Shown: piece by piece, positions 1 to 6,743 of the stretch
Position numbering within the stretch: the first letter of the stretch is position 1
Layout of the letters: each line of letters begins with the position of its first letter
Assembly: GCA_031366885.1 (NCBI GenBank)
Contig: JANLPB010000189.1
Coordinates: forward strand, 1 to 9,655
DNA length: 9,655 bases
Source: UBA668 sp031366885
Lineage (GTDB): Bacteria > Actinomycetota > Acidimicrobiia > Acidimicrobiales > Ilumatobacteraceae
Reading direction: 5' to 3'
Made by a program: the position numbers and the translations under genes
Notes under the pieces: generated by a model
Told to the model about the DNA's origin: nothing
The model's input: only the letters and a program-made list of their open reading frames with translations
The model's database searches: none

Positions 1-1023
1 TTCCATCGAGGGCGGCTCGCGCAGCAGGCGCTGGAAGTGCACGACGCCGAGGTAGTTGCCGGTGGGCGGCTTGTACGGCGGCTGCACGACGAACACCTGG
101 GCGGCGATGCTGACCAGCCACTCCGGGTCGCGGATCTGGGCGAGCGCTTCCGCGACGGTGGCGTTGGCACCGAGGATGATGATGTCGGGCGTCATCAGCG
201 CGCCGGCAGTGCCCTCGTCGTAGGACAGCAGGCGACGCATGACGTCGGCGTCTTCTTCGTCCATCGCGTCCAGCACTCGGGTTCGCTGCTCGCCGGGCAT
301 CTCGGCGAGCAGGTCGGCGAGGTCGTCGTACTCCATCTCCTCGAGCACGCTGACCATGCGATCGATGTCGAGCCCTTCGATGATGCGCAACTGCTCTGCC
401 TCGGGCAACTCCTCGAGGAGGTCGGCCAGCCGCTCGTCGTCCATGGCTTCAGCCAACTGCTTGCGCTGCGTCAGCGGCAACGTGCGCACCACACCGGCCA
501 CGTCGCTGGGGTGCATGTCGCGCAGGCGAGCAGCCTCGGCAGCCATCTCCGCGCCCGCGACGATGTGGAACAGCGTGGGCACATCGGCCACGTCGATGAG
601 GCGGTAGCTGGGCCGACGGCGCAGCGCGGTGCGACGGGCCAGACGAACCTTCGCCGGCTCCCACCACGTCTGCTTACCGTCGGTGGCCTGGCGCAGCGCA
701 ACGTCGCTGACCGACTCCTCGCCCACCTTCTTGTCGATGATGTCGCGACCGACCAGCAGCTCGCCGGGGCGAGGCTTGAACGGGTTGAGGTCGACGTCCC
801 AACTGCGCAGGCGGGCGCCTTCGCTGTCGAGCGTGGCGATTCGGGCGCCGTTGACGAAGATGCGCCGACGCTGGCTGGTAGCGACGAAGCCGAGCACCCT
901 CGGCGCACCACCGCGGTGGCCGGGAATGATGACGATGTCGTCGAGACGACCAATGGCGGCGCCGCCCGCGTCGAGAAGCGGCAGGCGCATGATGCGAAAT
1001 GCGTAGATCAGCTCCCCTGCCAT
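1..1023 (-). CDS. PRC-barrel / MgtE-N / CBS domain protein, partial (3' end outside window)
   Basis: The minus-strand frame is open from the ATG at 1023-1021 to the window edge: 341 residues and no stop, so the C-terminus is missing. Residues 1-80 look like a PRC-barrel (LPLLDAGGAAIGRLDDIVI), and a second barrel-like stretch follows to about 150. Residues about 160-265 are the acidic helical MgtE N-domain (HPSDVAGVVRTLP, LADLLEELPE, DDLADLLAEMP). The CBS domain then opens with the family signature SYDEGTAGALMTPD (about 267-280) and runs off the edge. In true MgtE magnesium transporters, MgtE-N plus CBS form the cytosolic Mg2+ sensor ahead of a membrane domain. From memory, actinobacteria also have a soluble PRC/MgtE-N/CBS form (Rv1232c-like), which this N-terminus matches. 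No signal peptide or membrane segment is seen in the visible part. A Mg2+-sensing role is inferred. The start is supported by a -10 box 6 bases upstream. Confidence 0.85.
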   Translation of the reverse strand, partial: MAGELIYAFRIMRLPLLDAGGAAIGRLDDIVIIPGHRGGAPRVLGFVATSQRRRIFVNGARIATLDSEGARLRSWDVDLNPFKPRPGELLVGRDIIDKKVGEESVSDVALRQATDGKQTWWEPAKVRLARRTALRRRPSYRLIDVADVPTLFHIVAGAEMAAEAARLRDMHPSDVAGVVRTLPLTQRKQLAEAMDDERLADLLEELPEAEQLRIIEGLDIDRMVSVLEEMEYDDLADLLAEMPGEQRTRVLDAMDEEDADVMRRLLSYDEGTAGALMTPDIIILGANATVAEALAQIRDPEWLVSIAAQVFVVQPPYKPPTGNYLGVVHFQRLLREPPSME

Positions 1024-1029
1024 GTCGCC

Positions 1030-1035
1030 AGGCTA
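1030..1035 (-). promoter_or_regulatory. -10 box TAGCCT for the PRC/MgtE-N/CBS gene, probably leaderless
   Basis: On the minus strand TAGCCT fits TANNNT and lies 6 bases before the ATG at 1023, so transcription would begin at or next to the start codon. A GAGGGG run lies 12 bases before the ATG, which is rather far for a ribosome site. No convincing -35 is visible. The 50-base gap to the upstream Mo gene leaves read-through possible as well. Confidence 0.45.
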
Positions 1036-1073
1036 CCCCTCACCTGCAGCGCAAGGGGGATGAGTAAGGCGGG

Positions 1074-3143
1074 TTATGCAGGGGAGATGGCTACTCGGGT
1101 GTCACTGAAGGCGACACCTCCGCCCCAATCGGTGAGGGTGTCGTTGGTCAATGAGTTGGCAACCTGGCCGCCGCTGTTGCCGTCGTCAACGTGGTCGGCG
1201 GCCCACCATCCCCAGGGCACGACTACCACGCCAGGGCGAAGGCGTTCTGTCACCCGGACGGGAGCGACCATCGAACCCCGGTCGTTCCACACGCGGGCCT
1301 GCGCGCCCGGCGCGAGGCCGAGGTCGGCAGCATCCTTCTCGCACAGTTCAAGAAACGGACCGCCCTCCAGTGGACCATGCTTGGGGAGCTGCGAGTAGCT
1401 GCTGTTGAGCAAGCGAGTGTGCTGCTTGGGAGTGAGCAGTGCGTACGGGTAGCGACCGCGGAACGCTGCCTCGGACGGCTCGGCGTAGGTCGGCAGCGCG
1501 GGTTGACCCAGCGCCTCCAACGCGTCGCACCGCAGCTCGACTTTCCCCGACGGTGTCGGAAAGGCGCCGTCCGCGAACGGCCGCCCGTCTTCGGGGTACG
1601 GCACTCGCACTGGGCCCTCGGCGCGCAACGCGTCGATGTCGATCGTCGGTAGCGCGGCGTGCAACGCGGTGATGTCGTCCTCGAACAGTGCCGGCTCGGT
1701 GAACCCCATCGCTCGTGCGAGACGGCGGTGCATCTCGCTGTTGCTGACGGCTTCGCCGAGCGGCTCGATGGCGGCCTCGTTCCAACCGACATAAAGGTGG
1801 CCCCAGGGGGTGACAGCGTCGGTTGCCTCGATGTGGGTGGTGGCGGGCAGCACGATGTCGGCGTAGCGGGCGGTGTCGGTGAGGAACTGGTCGTGCACCA
1901 CTGTGAACAGGTCGTCGCGCTCGAGACCCCTGCGTACCAATTCGGTATTCGGTACCGACACCATCGCGTTGACGCCGATCATCACGATGCCGTACACCGG
2001 CTCGTCGGTGTTGGTGAGGTGCTGGCCCAGATGCGCCATCTGCAAGCTGCGCGGCTGGCGGCCAGCCAAGAGGTCGGGGCGACCGAGCGCGGCGTAGTCG
2101 AACACCTCGTTGCTCCACGAGTTGGTGCTGCGTGCGTAGCCACCGCCCTGGTCGCGCCAGGCACCGACGAGCGCCGGCAGGCAGGTGAGCGTGCGAAAGA
2201 ACATCGCGCCGTGCTCGTGGTGCTCGGCGCCGATGAGCGTGCGGATGGCCGCGGGACGGATGGTGCCGTAGAGAGTTGCCAATCGCTCGATGTCCGCGAC
2301 ATCGAGACCGGTGACCTCGGCTGCGCGGGCAGGCGTCCAGTCGGCGACGTGAGCTGCCAGATCGTCGAAGCCGACGGTGTGCGCGGCCACCCATTCGTCG
2401 TCCGTCAGGCCGTCGCGGATGATCAGGTGCATCATCGCCAACATCAACGCCACGTCGGTGCCCGGCAGTGGCTGCAGGTACCAGTCGGCGGAGTCGGCGG
2501 TCATCGTGCGCAGTGGATCGATGACGATGACCTGCGCTCCGTTGGCTCGCGCGGCTTCGATGGTAGGCCACAGGTGCCGGTTGGTGAGGCGGGTGTTGGT
2601 GCCCCACAGGATGATCAGCTTGCTGTGCACCAAATCGCTGGGGTCGATGCCTTTGCCGTTGCCGTTGGTCGTGGCCGCACCCGCTCCGGCAGTCGAGCCG
2701 CACAGGGAACCGATCACGCGGGCAGCGCCAAGGTGATGCCAGAAACGGTCGCCGAACATGAGGGCGAGCAAGCTCTGGTTGCCGGCGCTCACGTACGGCA
2801 TCAACGCCTCCGGGCCGTGCTCGGCAACGATGCTCTGAAAGCGGCTGCCGATTTCGGCCAGCGCTTCGTCCCATGTGATCTGCTCGAAACGACCTTCACC
2901 CTTGGGGCCGATGCGTCGCAACGGGTGTAACACGCGATCCGGGCTGTAGACGCGGTCGAGGAAGCGGTTCACCTTCGGGCACAGCTCGCCCTTGCTGAAC
3001 GGGTGCGCCGGGTTGCCGCGCAGTTGCACAGCGTGCTCGGTGGACCCGCTGCCTTCAACGGTGACCTGCCAGCCGCAGCTATCGGGGCAATCGTGATGGC
3101 ACGTGCCATCGACGACGCGTGACGTGGTGGCCGTGTCGCTCAT
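1074..3143 (-). CDS. Molybdopterin, [4Fe-4S] oxidoreductase (DMSO reductase superfamily), cytoplasmic
   Basis: This 689-residue protein is a full-length large subunit of the bis-MGD molybdenum/tungsten oxidoreductases (COG0243 type). The N-terminus carries a 4Fe-4S motif, CHHDCPDSC, giving C15, C19, C23, with C55 in GELCPK. A probable metal ligand is C148 in GSLCGSTAG. IILWGTNTRLTNRH (177-190) and VIVIDPLRTMTADSADW (205-221) are typical pterin-guanine-dinucleotide contacts. The C-terminal dinucleotide-binding domain starts near YPYALLTPKQHTRLLNSSYSQLP (split here as 566-575 and 576-587) and includes GAQARVWNDRGS. There is no twin-arginine signal, so the enzyme should be cytoplasmic. No electron-transfer subunit or maturation gene is next to it, so the substrate and electron partner cannot be told. 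Related proteins are annotated as generic formate-dehydrogenase-, thiosulfate- or DMSO-reductase-like enzymes. The ATG has a -10 box 7 bases upstream. Confidence 0.92.
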   Translation of the reverse strand: MSDTATTSRVVDGTCHHDCPDSCGWQVTVEGSGSTEHAVQLRGNPAHPFSKGELCPKVNRFLDRVYSPDRVLHPLRRIGPKGEGRFEQITWDEALAEIGSRFQSIVAEHGPEALMPYVSAGNQSLLALMFGDRFWHHLGAARVIGSLCGSTAGAGAATTNGNGKGIDPSDLVHSKLIILWGTNTRLTNRHLWPTIEAARANGAQVIVIDPLRTMTADSADWYLQPLPGTDVALMLAMMHLIIRDGLTDDEWVAAHTVGFDDLAAHVADWTPARAAEVTGLDVADIERLATLYGTIRPAAIRTLIGAEHHEHGAMFFRTLTCLPALVGAWRDQGGGYARSTNSWSNEVFDYAALGRPDLLAGRQPRSLQMAHLGQHLTNTDEPVYGIVMIGVNAMVSVPNTELVRRGLERDDLFTVVHDQFLTDTARYADIVLPATTHIEATDAVTPWGHLYVGWNEAAIEPLGEAVSNSEMHRRLARAMGFTEPALFEDDITALHAALPTIDIDALRAEGPVRVPYPEDGRPFADGAFPTPSGKVELRCDALEALGQPALPTYAEPSEAAFRGRYPYALLTPKQHTRLLNSSYSQLPKHGPLEGGPFLELCEKDAADLGLAPGAQARVWNDRGSMVAPVRVTERLRPGVVVVPWGWWAADHVDDGNSGGQVANSLTNDTLTDWGGGVAFSDTRVAISPA

Positions 3144-3150
3144 GCCAGCA

Positions 3151-3156
3151 ATGTTA
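3151..3156 (-). promoter_or_regulatory. -10 box TAACAT for the Mo oxidoreductase, probably leaderless
   Basis: On the minus strand TAACAT lies 7 bases before the ATG at 3143-3141, and no purine-rich ribosome site is present between them. This is the geometry of a leaderless actinobacterial promoter. No good -35 hexamer is seen at 16-19 bases upstream. Confidence 0.5.
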
Positions 3157-3200
3157 GGTGACCCAGAGCATTGGCTGCTGGCGACTTTCGGCCGTCAACC

Positions 3201-3240
3201 GGGCCTTCCCAGAACCGCACGTAGGGTTCCGGGAAGGCCC
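3201..3240 (-). terminator. Strong stem-loop, probable transcription terminator
   Basis: GGGCCTTCCC (3201-3210) pairs perfectly with GGGAAGGCCC (3231-3240). After one A-C mismatch the stem continues with GAACC/GGTTC (3212-3216 with 3225-3229), leaving an 8-base loop: 15 paired positions in all. It begins 12 bases past the stop codon of the LLM gene (3253) and ends before the Mo gene promoter (3156), where a terminator is expected. There is no T-tract on either strand, as is common for high-GC actinobacterial terminators. No gene lies on the plus strand upstream that would need it. Confidence 0.75.
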
Positions 3241-3252
3241 AGTTCACGCGAA

Positions 3253-4239
3253 TCAGGCGAAGATTTTGGAGAGGGTGCCACCGGCGAGGGCGACGGCTTC
3301 CAGGTCGTGAGCGTCGGGCATGTTGACGACGATGCCATCGAGACCGGCGTCGAGGAGCTCCTGTACCTTGACGCCGACTTCATCGGCGTCACCGACGATG
3401 AACATCCCCTTGACCCGTGCCTGCATGTCGGCGGGCAACTGGTCGATGGTGGCGCCACCGAGGCGCTCGCTGAGCTTGGCCTGCGCAGCCTCCATCGTCT
3501 CGCCGACGATCAACGTGCCCAGGCGGGTGCGGCAGATCTCCGACGGGTCGCGACCGAGTGTGGCGCAGTGCTCGTCGAGCACGCCCATCAGGTGGCGAAC
3601 CTGGTTGGCGTCGCCGAACACATTGCACGCGTCGCCGTAGGTGGCGACCATGCGCAGCGTCTTCTTCTCGCCGCTGCCGCCGATGAGGATGGGCGGGCCG
3701 CCGGCCTGCACTGGCTTTGGGCTGTTGAACGCGTCGGTGACCTTGAACCACTTGCCATCGAAGGTGGTGGTGTCGTTGACGAACATGCTCTTTGCAATCT
3801 GCAGCCCTTCCTCCAGCTTTTCGAAGCGGTCGGTGAAGGTGCCGAACTCGAAGTTGTAGTCCTGGTGTTCCTTCTCGAACCAGCCGGCACCGATGCCCCA
3901 GATGGCACGACCCTTGGAGATCACGTCGAGACAGGTGACGGTTTTCACCAGGAATGCAGGGTTGCGATAGGTCATGCCGCCGACCATGCAGCCAAGGCGA
4001 ACAGTGTGCGTGCACGCGGCCAGCGCGGACAGCAGTGTGTAGGCCTCGAACATGTTTTCTTGCGGGGCGCCCAGGCCGGGCAGTTGGTAGAAGTGGTCCA
4101 TCACGAACACGCTGTCGAAGCCACTGTCTTCGGCGGTGACCGCAATGTCCGACACGCGCTCGAACAGGTCGTCGTTGGCGACGCCGGGAAAGCTGAACAA
4201 GGGGATCTGCAGGCCGAAGCGAATGTTGGGGTTCGTCAT
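3253..4239 (-). CDS. LLM-class oxidoreductase, probably F420-dependent
   Basis: This 328-residue protein is a luciferase-like monooxygenase-fold (TIM-barrel) enzyme. It begins RFGLQIPLFSF (7-17), then GFDSVFVMDHFYQLPG (40-55), the conserved strand VRLGCMVGGMTYRNPAFLVK (80-99), and SKGRAIWGIGAGWFEKEH (108-125), which helps form the cofactor/phosphate site. PPILIGGSGEKKTLRMVATYGD (182-203, cited in part) is another family hallmark. Its layout and length resemble the Rv1855c-type (TIGR03560) probable F420-dependent oxidoreductases. F420 rather than FMN is inferred from family, not seen directly, and the substrate is unknown. A longer reading from 4416 is open, but alignment to the family and the -10 box both support the ATG at 4239-4237. 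It is transcribed divergently from the TIGR03086 gene, and the 12 bases between the two start codons suggest shared control. Confidence 0.9.
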   Translation of the reverse strand: MTNPNIRFGLQIPLFSFPGVANDDLFERVSDIAVTAEDSGFDSVFVMDHFYQLPGLGAPQENMFEAYTLLSALAACTHTVRLGCMVGGMTYRNPAFLVKTVTCLDVISKGRAIWGIGAGWFEKEHQDYNFEFGTFTDRFEKLEEGLQIAKSMFVNDTTTFDGKWFKVTDAFNSPKPVQAGGPPILIGGSGEKKTLRMVATYGDACNVFGDANQVRHLMGVLDEHCATLGRDPSEICRTRLGTLIVGETMEAAQAKLSERLGGATIDQLPADMQARVKGMFIVGDADEVGVKVQELLDAGLDGIVVNMPDAHDLEAVALAGGTLSKIFA

Positions 4240-4246
4240 GCAACTG

Positions 4247-4252
4247 ACCCTA
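4247..4252 (-). promoter_or_regulatory. -10 box TAGGGT for the LLM oxidoreductase, overlapping the opposite start codon
   Basis: On the minus strand TAGGGT lies 7 bases before the ATG at 4239. TTCCAT (4270-4275) sits 17 bases further upstream as a weak -35. Base 4252 of this box is also the A of the plus-strand ATG at 4252, so the two divergent genes share their start region. Confidence 0.5.
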
Positions 4253-4839
4253 TGCCAGCATTTGTCGATATGGAAGATTCGACGCCTCAAAGTGCTCCAG
4301 CTCGCTTTCGCAACGTGGCCGGTCGATTCACGGAGGTAGTTGTCGGCGTCCGCGAGGACCAGTGGGGCAACCCAACGCCGTGTGCCGGTTGGGTGGCCCG
4401 CGATGTGGTGAGGCACCTTGTCGAGTGGGTGCCACCGTTTCTCGCGGAGGGTGCCGGTTTGAGCGTCGGCGAGTTGCCATCGGTGGACGTCGATCCAGCC
4501 GCCTCGTGGTCGGCGCTGAACTCGGCGCTACAAGAGGTACTGGACGACCCCGCAACAGTTGATCGCCAGTTCAGCCATCCGCAAGCTGGCACTCACCCGC
4601 TTGACCGGGCGATCCTGAGCTTCATTCTTGGCGACGTCCTGGTGCACACCTGGGACCTGGCTCGTGCGACGGGGCAAGACGAGACGCTCGATGCCGTCGA
4701 GGTGCACGCGATGCGTGAGGGCCTCGAGCCGATGGGCGACATGCTGAGCCAGAGCGGCCACTACGCCGCGCCGGTCACCGTGGCTGCCGATGCGGACGAG
4801 CAGACCCGATTGCTGGCGCTGACCGGCCGACAGCCCTAG
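4252..4839 (+). CDS. TIGR03086-family metal-binding / maleylpyruvate isomerase-like (DinB-fold) protein
   Basis: This is a 195-residue protein of the four-helix DinB/MDMPI superfamily. TPCAGWVARDVVRHLVEWV (42-60) gives the N-terminal helix with a probable metal ligand H55. GDVLVHTWDLARATGQDETLD (127-147) contains the near-invariant HTWDLARA with H132. The C-terminus YAAPVTVAAD...LLALTGRQP is the classic end of TIGR03086 proteins. Characterised relatives include mycothiol-dependent maleylpyruvate isomerase; most members are uncharacterised and the specific reaction here is unknown. The start is uncertain: ATG 4252 is used here, but ATG 4270 (MEDSTPQ) would also leave the whole domain intact, and neither has a clear ribosome site or a good -10 box. 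The much longer open frame running from 3103 is only the antisense of the LLM gene. It is divergent from that LLM gene, with 12 bases between starts. Confidence 0.85.
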   Translation: MPAFVDMEDSTPQSAPARFRNVAGRFTEVVVGVREDQWGNPTPCAGWVARDVVRHLVEWVPPFLAEGAGLSVGELPSVDVDPAASWSALNSALQEVLDDPATVDRQFSHPQAGTHPLDRAILSFILGDVLVHTWDLARATGQDETLDAVEVHAMREGLEPMGDMLSQSGHYAAPVTVAADADEQTRLLALTGRQP

Positions 4840-4913
4840 TTGGGAGAGAGTGCGATTCCGCCGTCGCGTTGTGTATGAAGATTCTGTGCGCTTGTGACTG
4901 GGGTCTGGCGCTC

Positions 4914-4926
4914 GGTCGTAACGACC
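4914..4926. repeat. 13-bp perfect palindrome, candidate operator
   Basis: GGTCGT-A-ACGACC is a perfect inverted repeat with a one-base centre, in the 138-base gap before the amidohydrolase. A second perfect palindrome, CCGGTACCGG, lies at 4943-4952. The first ends 2 bases before a TACCGT box (4929-4934) and would overlap the -35/spacer region of that promoter, a typical repressor position. No regulator gene lies in the window, so the binding protein is unknown, and a short palindrome can arise by chance in GC-rich DNA. Confidence 0.35.
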
Positions 4927-4928
4927 GC

Positions 4929-4934
4929 TACCGT
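4929..4934 (+). promoter_or_regulatory. Weak -10 box TACCGT before the amidohydrolase
   Basis: TACCGT fits TANNNT and would place a start near 4941, leaving a leader of roughly 35 bases that contains a ribosome site. The -35 region is poor, so this is a tentative call. Confidence 0.3.
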
Positions 4935-4965
4935 TCGCACTTCCGGTACCGGGGGGTGCCAGAGC

Positions 4966-4971
4966 GAGGGG
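4966..4971 (+). promoter_or_regulatory. Ribosome binding site GAGGGG for the amidohydrolase
   Basis: GAGGGG is 6 bases before the ATG at 4978. It decides this start over the internal ATG at 4996 (MDFDVLIRGG), which would otherwise fit the family equally well. It is the clearest Shine-Dalgarno sequence in the window; most other genes here appear leaderless. Confidence 0.6.
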
Positions 4972-4977
4972 TGAACG

Positions 4978-6708
4978 ATGGCTGTGCATCTGGGCATGGA
5001 TTTCGATGTGCTCATACGCGGCGGCACTGTTGTCGACGGCACGGGCGCGCCGGCTCGGCTCGCCGATGTCGGCATTGTTGGTGATCGAGTAGTTGCCGTC
5101 GAACGCGACCTGGCGGGCGTCGCAACGCTGGTGATCGATGCCACCGGCAAGCTGGTGACGCCTGGCTTCGTCGATATTCACACGCATCTCGATGCGCAGA
5201 TCTCATGGGACCCGAAGGCGACAAGCAGTTGCTACCACGGCGTCACCAGCGTGGTCATGGGTAACTGCGGTGTCACGTTTGCACCTTGCCGGCCCGAAGA
5301 CCGCGAGTACCTCGCCGAGATGATGGAGAGCGTGGAAGACATTCCGCGTGCTGCGATTCTCAGCGGCCTGGCGTGGGACTGGGTGACGTTCGGTGAATAC
5401 CTGCAGTCGGTGGATCGGCTTCCGAAGGGTCCCAATGTTGGTGGCATGGTCGGGCATTGCGCACTCCGCCACTACGCAATGGGCGAGCGAAGCATGGCGG
5501 CTGAAGAGCCCACAGCGCACGACATGGCCGTGATGACAGACCTGCTGGATGAGGCCTTGCGTGCTGGTGCACTTGGGTTCAGTACCAGCCGCACCTACCT
5601 CCACAAAGTTCCCGACGGCCGTCCCGTGCCGGGAACCTTCGCGCAGCCCGAGGAGCTGTACGCGTTTGCCGACGTCCTCGGCCGCCATGGCGCTGGAGTG
5701 TTCGAATCGGCCAGTCGCCTCGGGGAAGGCGAGCGCGATTCTCAGGACACACCGCTCACCCGTGCCGAGGTCGCGTGGATGGGGGAGGTCAGTCGCCGAA
5801 GCGGTCGGCCGGTCAGCTTCGGGCTCACCCAACACGACAGCCGCCCCGACCTGTATTCGCGCATCATCGAAATGGCCAAGGAGGAGAACGAACTGGGGGC
5901 GACGGTGCGTCCGCAGACCACGGCTCGCAGCGTCGGAATTCTGTTCAGCCTTGATACGCGAACCCCGTTCGACCGGGCGCCGTCGTGGCGAGAACTACGC
6001 GGACTCATCAACGGCAAGAAGCTGATGGCGCTGCGCGACGCGGCGACGCGCGTGCGGCTCATCGAGGAAGCCGAGGTGCACCAGCCAAGCCTCGACCTCA
6101 CCCAGGTGTTCGTCGTCAACCAGCCGAGCGGTGCCCGGTACGACCTGGACCCAGCATGTTCACTTGCGGCGGAGGCTGATCGCCGCGGCATCAGCGCGGC
6201 TGCGGCGTACATCGAGCTGCTGCTGGAGACCAATGGCGAAGTGGTGTGCATGTGGCCTTTCCTCAACCAACAGCTGAGCGCGGTTGAGGAGATGCTGGAC
6301 GACCCATTGGTCACCCTCGGTCTGGCCGACGCCGGCGCGCATGTCGGGCAGATACTCGACGCCAGCCAGTCGACGTTCTTCTTGACGTATTGGGTGCGCG
6401 AGCGCGCCCGCTGGTCCATCGAGGAGGCGATTCGTCGGCTCACCAGCGACACAGCGGACCTGTTCGGCCTCTGTGATCGCGGGCGACTGCAGCCCGGCTC
6501 GTTCGCCGACGTGAACGTCATTGATTGGGAGCGTCTGCACCTCCCGGCGCCGACCTACGTGTACGACTTTCCTCATGGCGCAGGTCGCTACGTACAGGGT
6601 GCCGACGGGTACGACTACACGCTTGTCAACGGCGAGGTGTTCATGGAAAATGGTGAGCACACGGGTGTTTTCGCAGGTGCCTTGCTGAGGAACGCCGCCG
6701 CCGACTGA
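4978..6708 (+). CDS. N-acyl-D-amino-acid deacylase-type amidohydrolase
   Basis: This 576-residue protein belongs to the amidohydrolase superfamily, D-aminoacylase-like branch (amidohydrolase_3). DVLIRGGTVVDGTGAP (10-25) is the N-terminal beta-sandwich opening. TPGFVDIHTHLDAQ (61-74) carries metal ligands H68 and H70. GVTSVVMGNCGVTFAP (88-103) holds C97, the bridging cysteine of D-aminoacylases. LADAGAHVGQILDAS (449-463) holds the late aspartate D451. GRLQPGSFADVNVID (502-516) closes the barrel and begins the second beta-sandwich. The ligand histidines expected on the two middle strands are not obvious: the sites read GVFESASR (240-247) and VSFGLTQHD (279-287). This resembles an actinobacterial subgroup annotated as D-amino-acid hydrolases (Rv2913c-like, from memory) whose substrate is unsettled. 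No signal peptide is seen, so the enzyme should be cytoplasmic. It is followed after 35 bases by the alpha/beta hydrolase, which has its own -10 box. Confidence 0.88.
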   Translation: MAVHLGMDFDVLIRGGTVVDGTGAPARLADVGIVGDRVVAVERDLAGVATLVIDATGKLVTPGFVDIHTHLDAQISWDPKATSSCYHGVTSVVMGNCGVTFAPCRPEDREYLAEMMESVEDIPRAAILSGLAWDWVTFGEYLQSVDRLPKGPNVGGMVGHCALRHYAMGERSMAAEEPTAHDMAVMTDLLDEALRAGALGFSTSRTYLHKVPDGRPVPGTFAQPEELYAFADVLGRHGAGVFESASRLGEGERDSQDTPLTRAEVAWMGEVSRRSGRPVSFGLTQHDSRPDLYSRIIEMAKEENELGATVRPQTTARSVGILFSLDTRTPFDRAPSWRELRGLINGKKLMALRDAATRVRLIEEAEVHQPSLDLTQVFVVNQPSGARYDLDPACSLAAEADRRGISAAAAYIELLLETNGEVVCMWPFLNQQLSAVEEMLDDPLVTLGLADAGAHVGQILDASQSTFFLTYWVRERARWSIEEAIRRLTSDTADLFGLCDRGRLQPGSFADVNVIDWERLHLPAPTYVYDFPHGAGRYVQGADGYDYTLVNGEVFMENGEHTGVFAGALLRNAAAD

Positions 6709-6731
6709 GCTCGCTCGGCGAGTCTCTCGCC

Positions 6732-6737
6732 TACGCT
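6732..6737 (+). promoter_or_regulatory. -10 box TACGCT for the alpha/beta hydrolase, probably leaderless
   Basis: TACGCT fits TANNNT and ends 6 bases before the ATG at 6744, with no ribosome site between. A short hairpin, CTCGC-TCG-GCGAG (6710-6722), overlaps where a -35 would be; it is too short to call a terminator. The gene could also be reached by read-through from the amidohydrolase. Confidence 0.5.
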
Positions 6738-6743
6738 CAGTCC

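Noticed and set aside
37..1398. A 453-residue plus-strand open frame
   Set aside because: It is antisense to the PRC/MgtE-N/CBS gene and the end of the Mo gene, with low-complexity composition and no recognisable domain. It is a by-product of high-GC codon bias.
1348..2874. A 508-residue minus-strand frame inside the Mo gene
   Set aside because: It is very rich in Arg and His, which is typical of an out-of-frame reading of GC-rich coding DNA, and overlaps a clear enzyme gene on the same strand.
1659..2930. A 423-residue plus-strand frame opposite the Mo gene
   Set aside because: It has no motif and no start signal, and lies wholly antisense to a well-supported gene.
3103..4251. A long N-terminal extension of the TIGR03086 protein
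   Set aside because: This stretch is the antisense of the LLM oxidoreductase. The family's normal N-terminus fits a start at 4252 or 4270.
4869..5084. A small plus-strand frame starting MCMKILCACDW
   Set aside because: It overlaps the start of the amidohydrolase in another frame, lacks a ribosome site and has no recognisable content.
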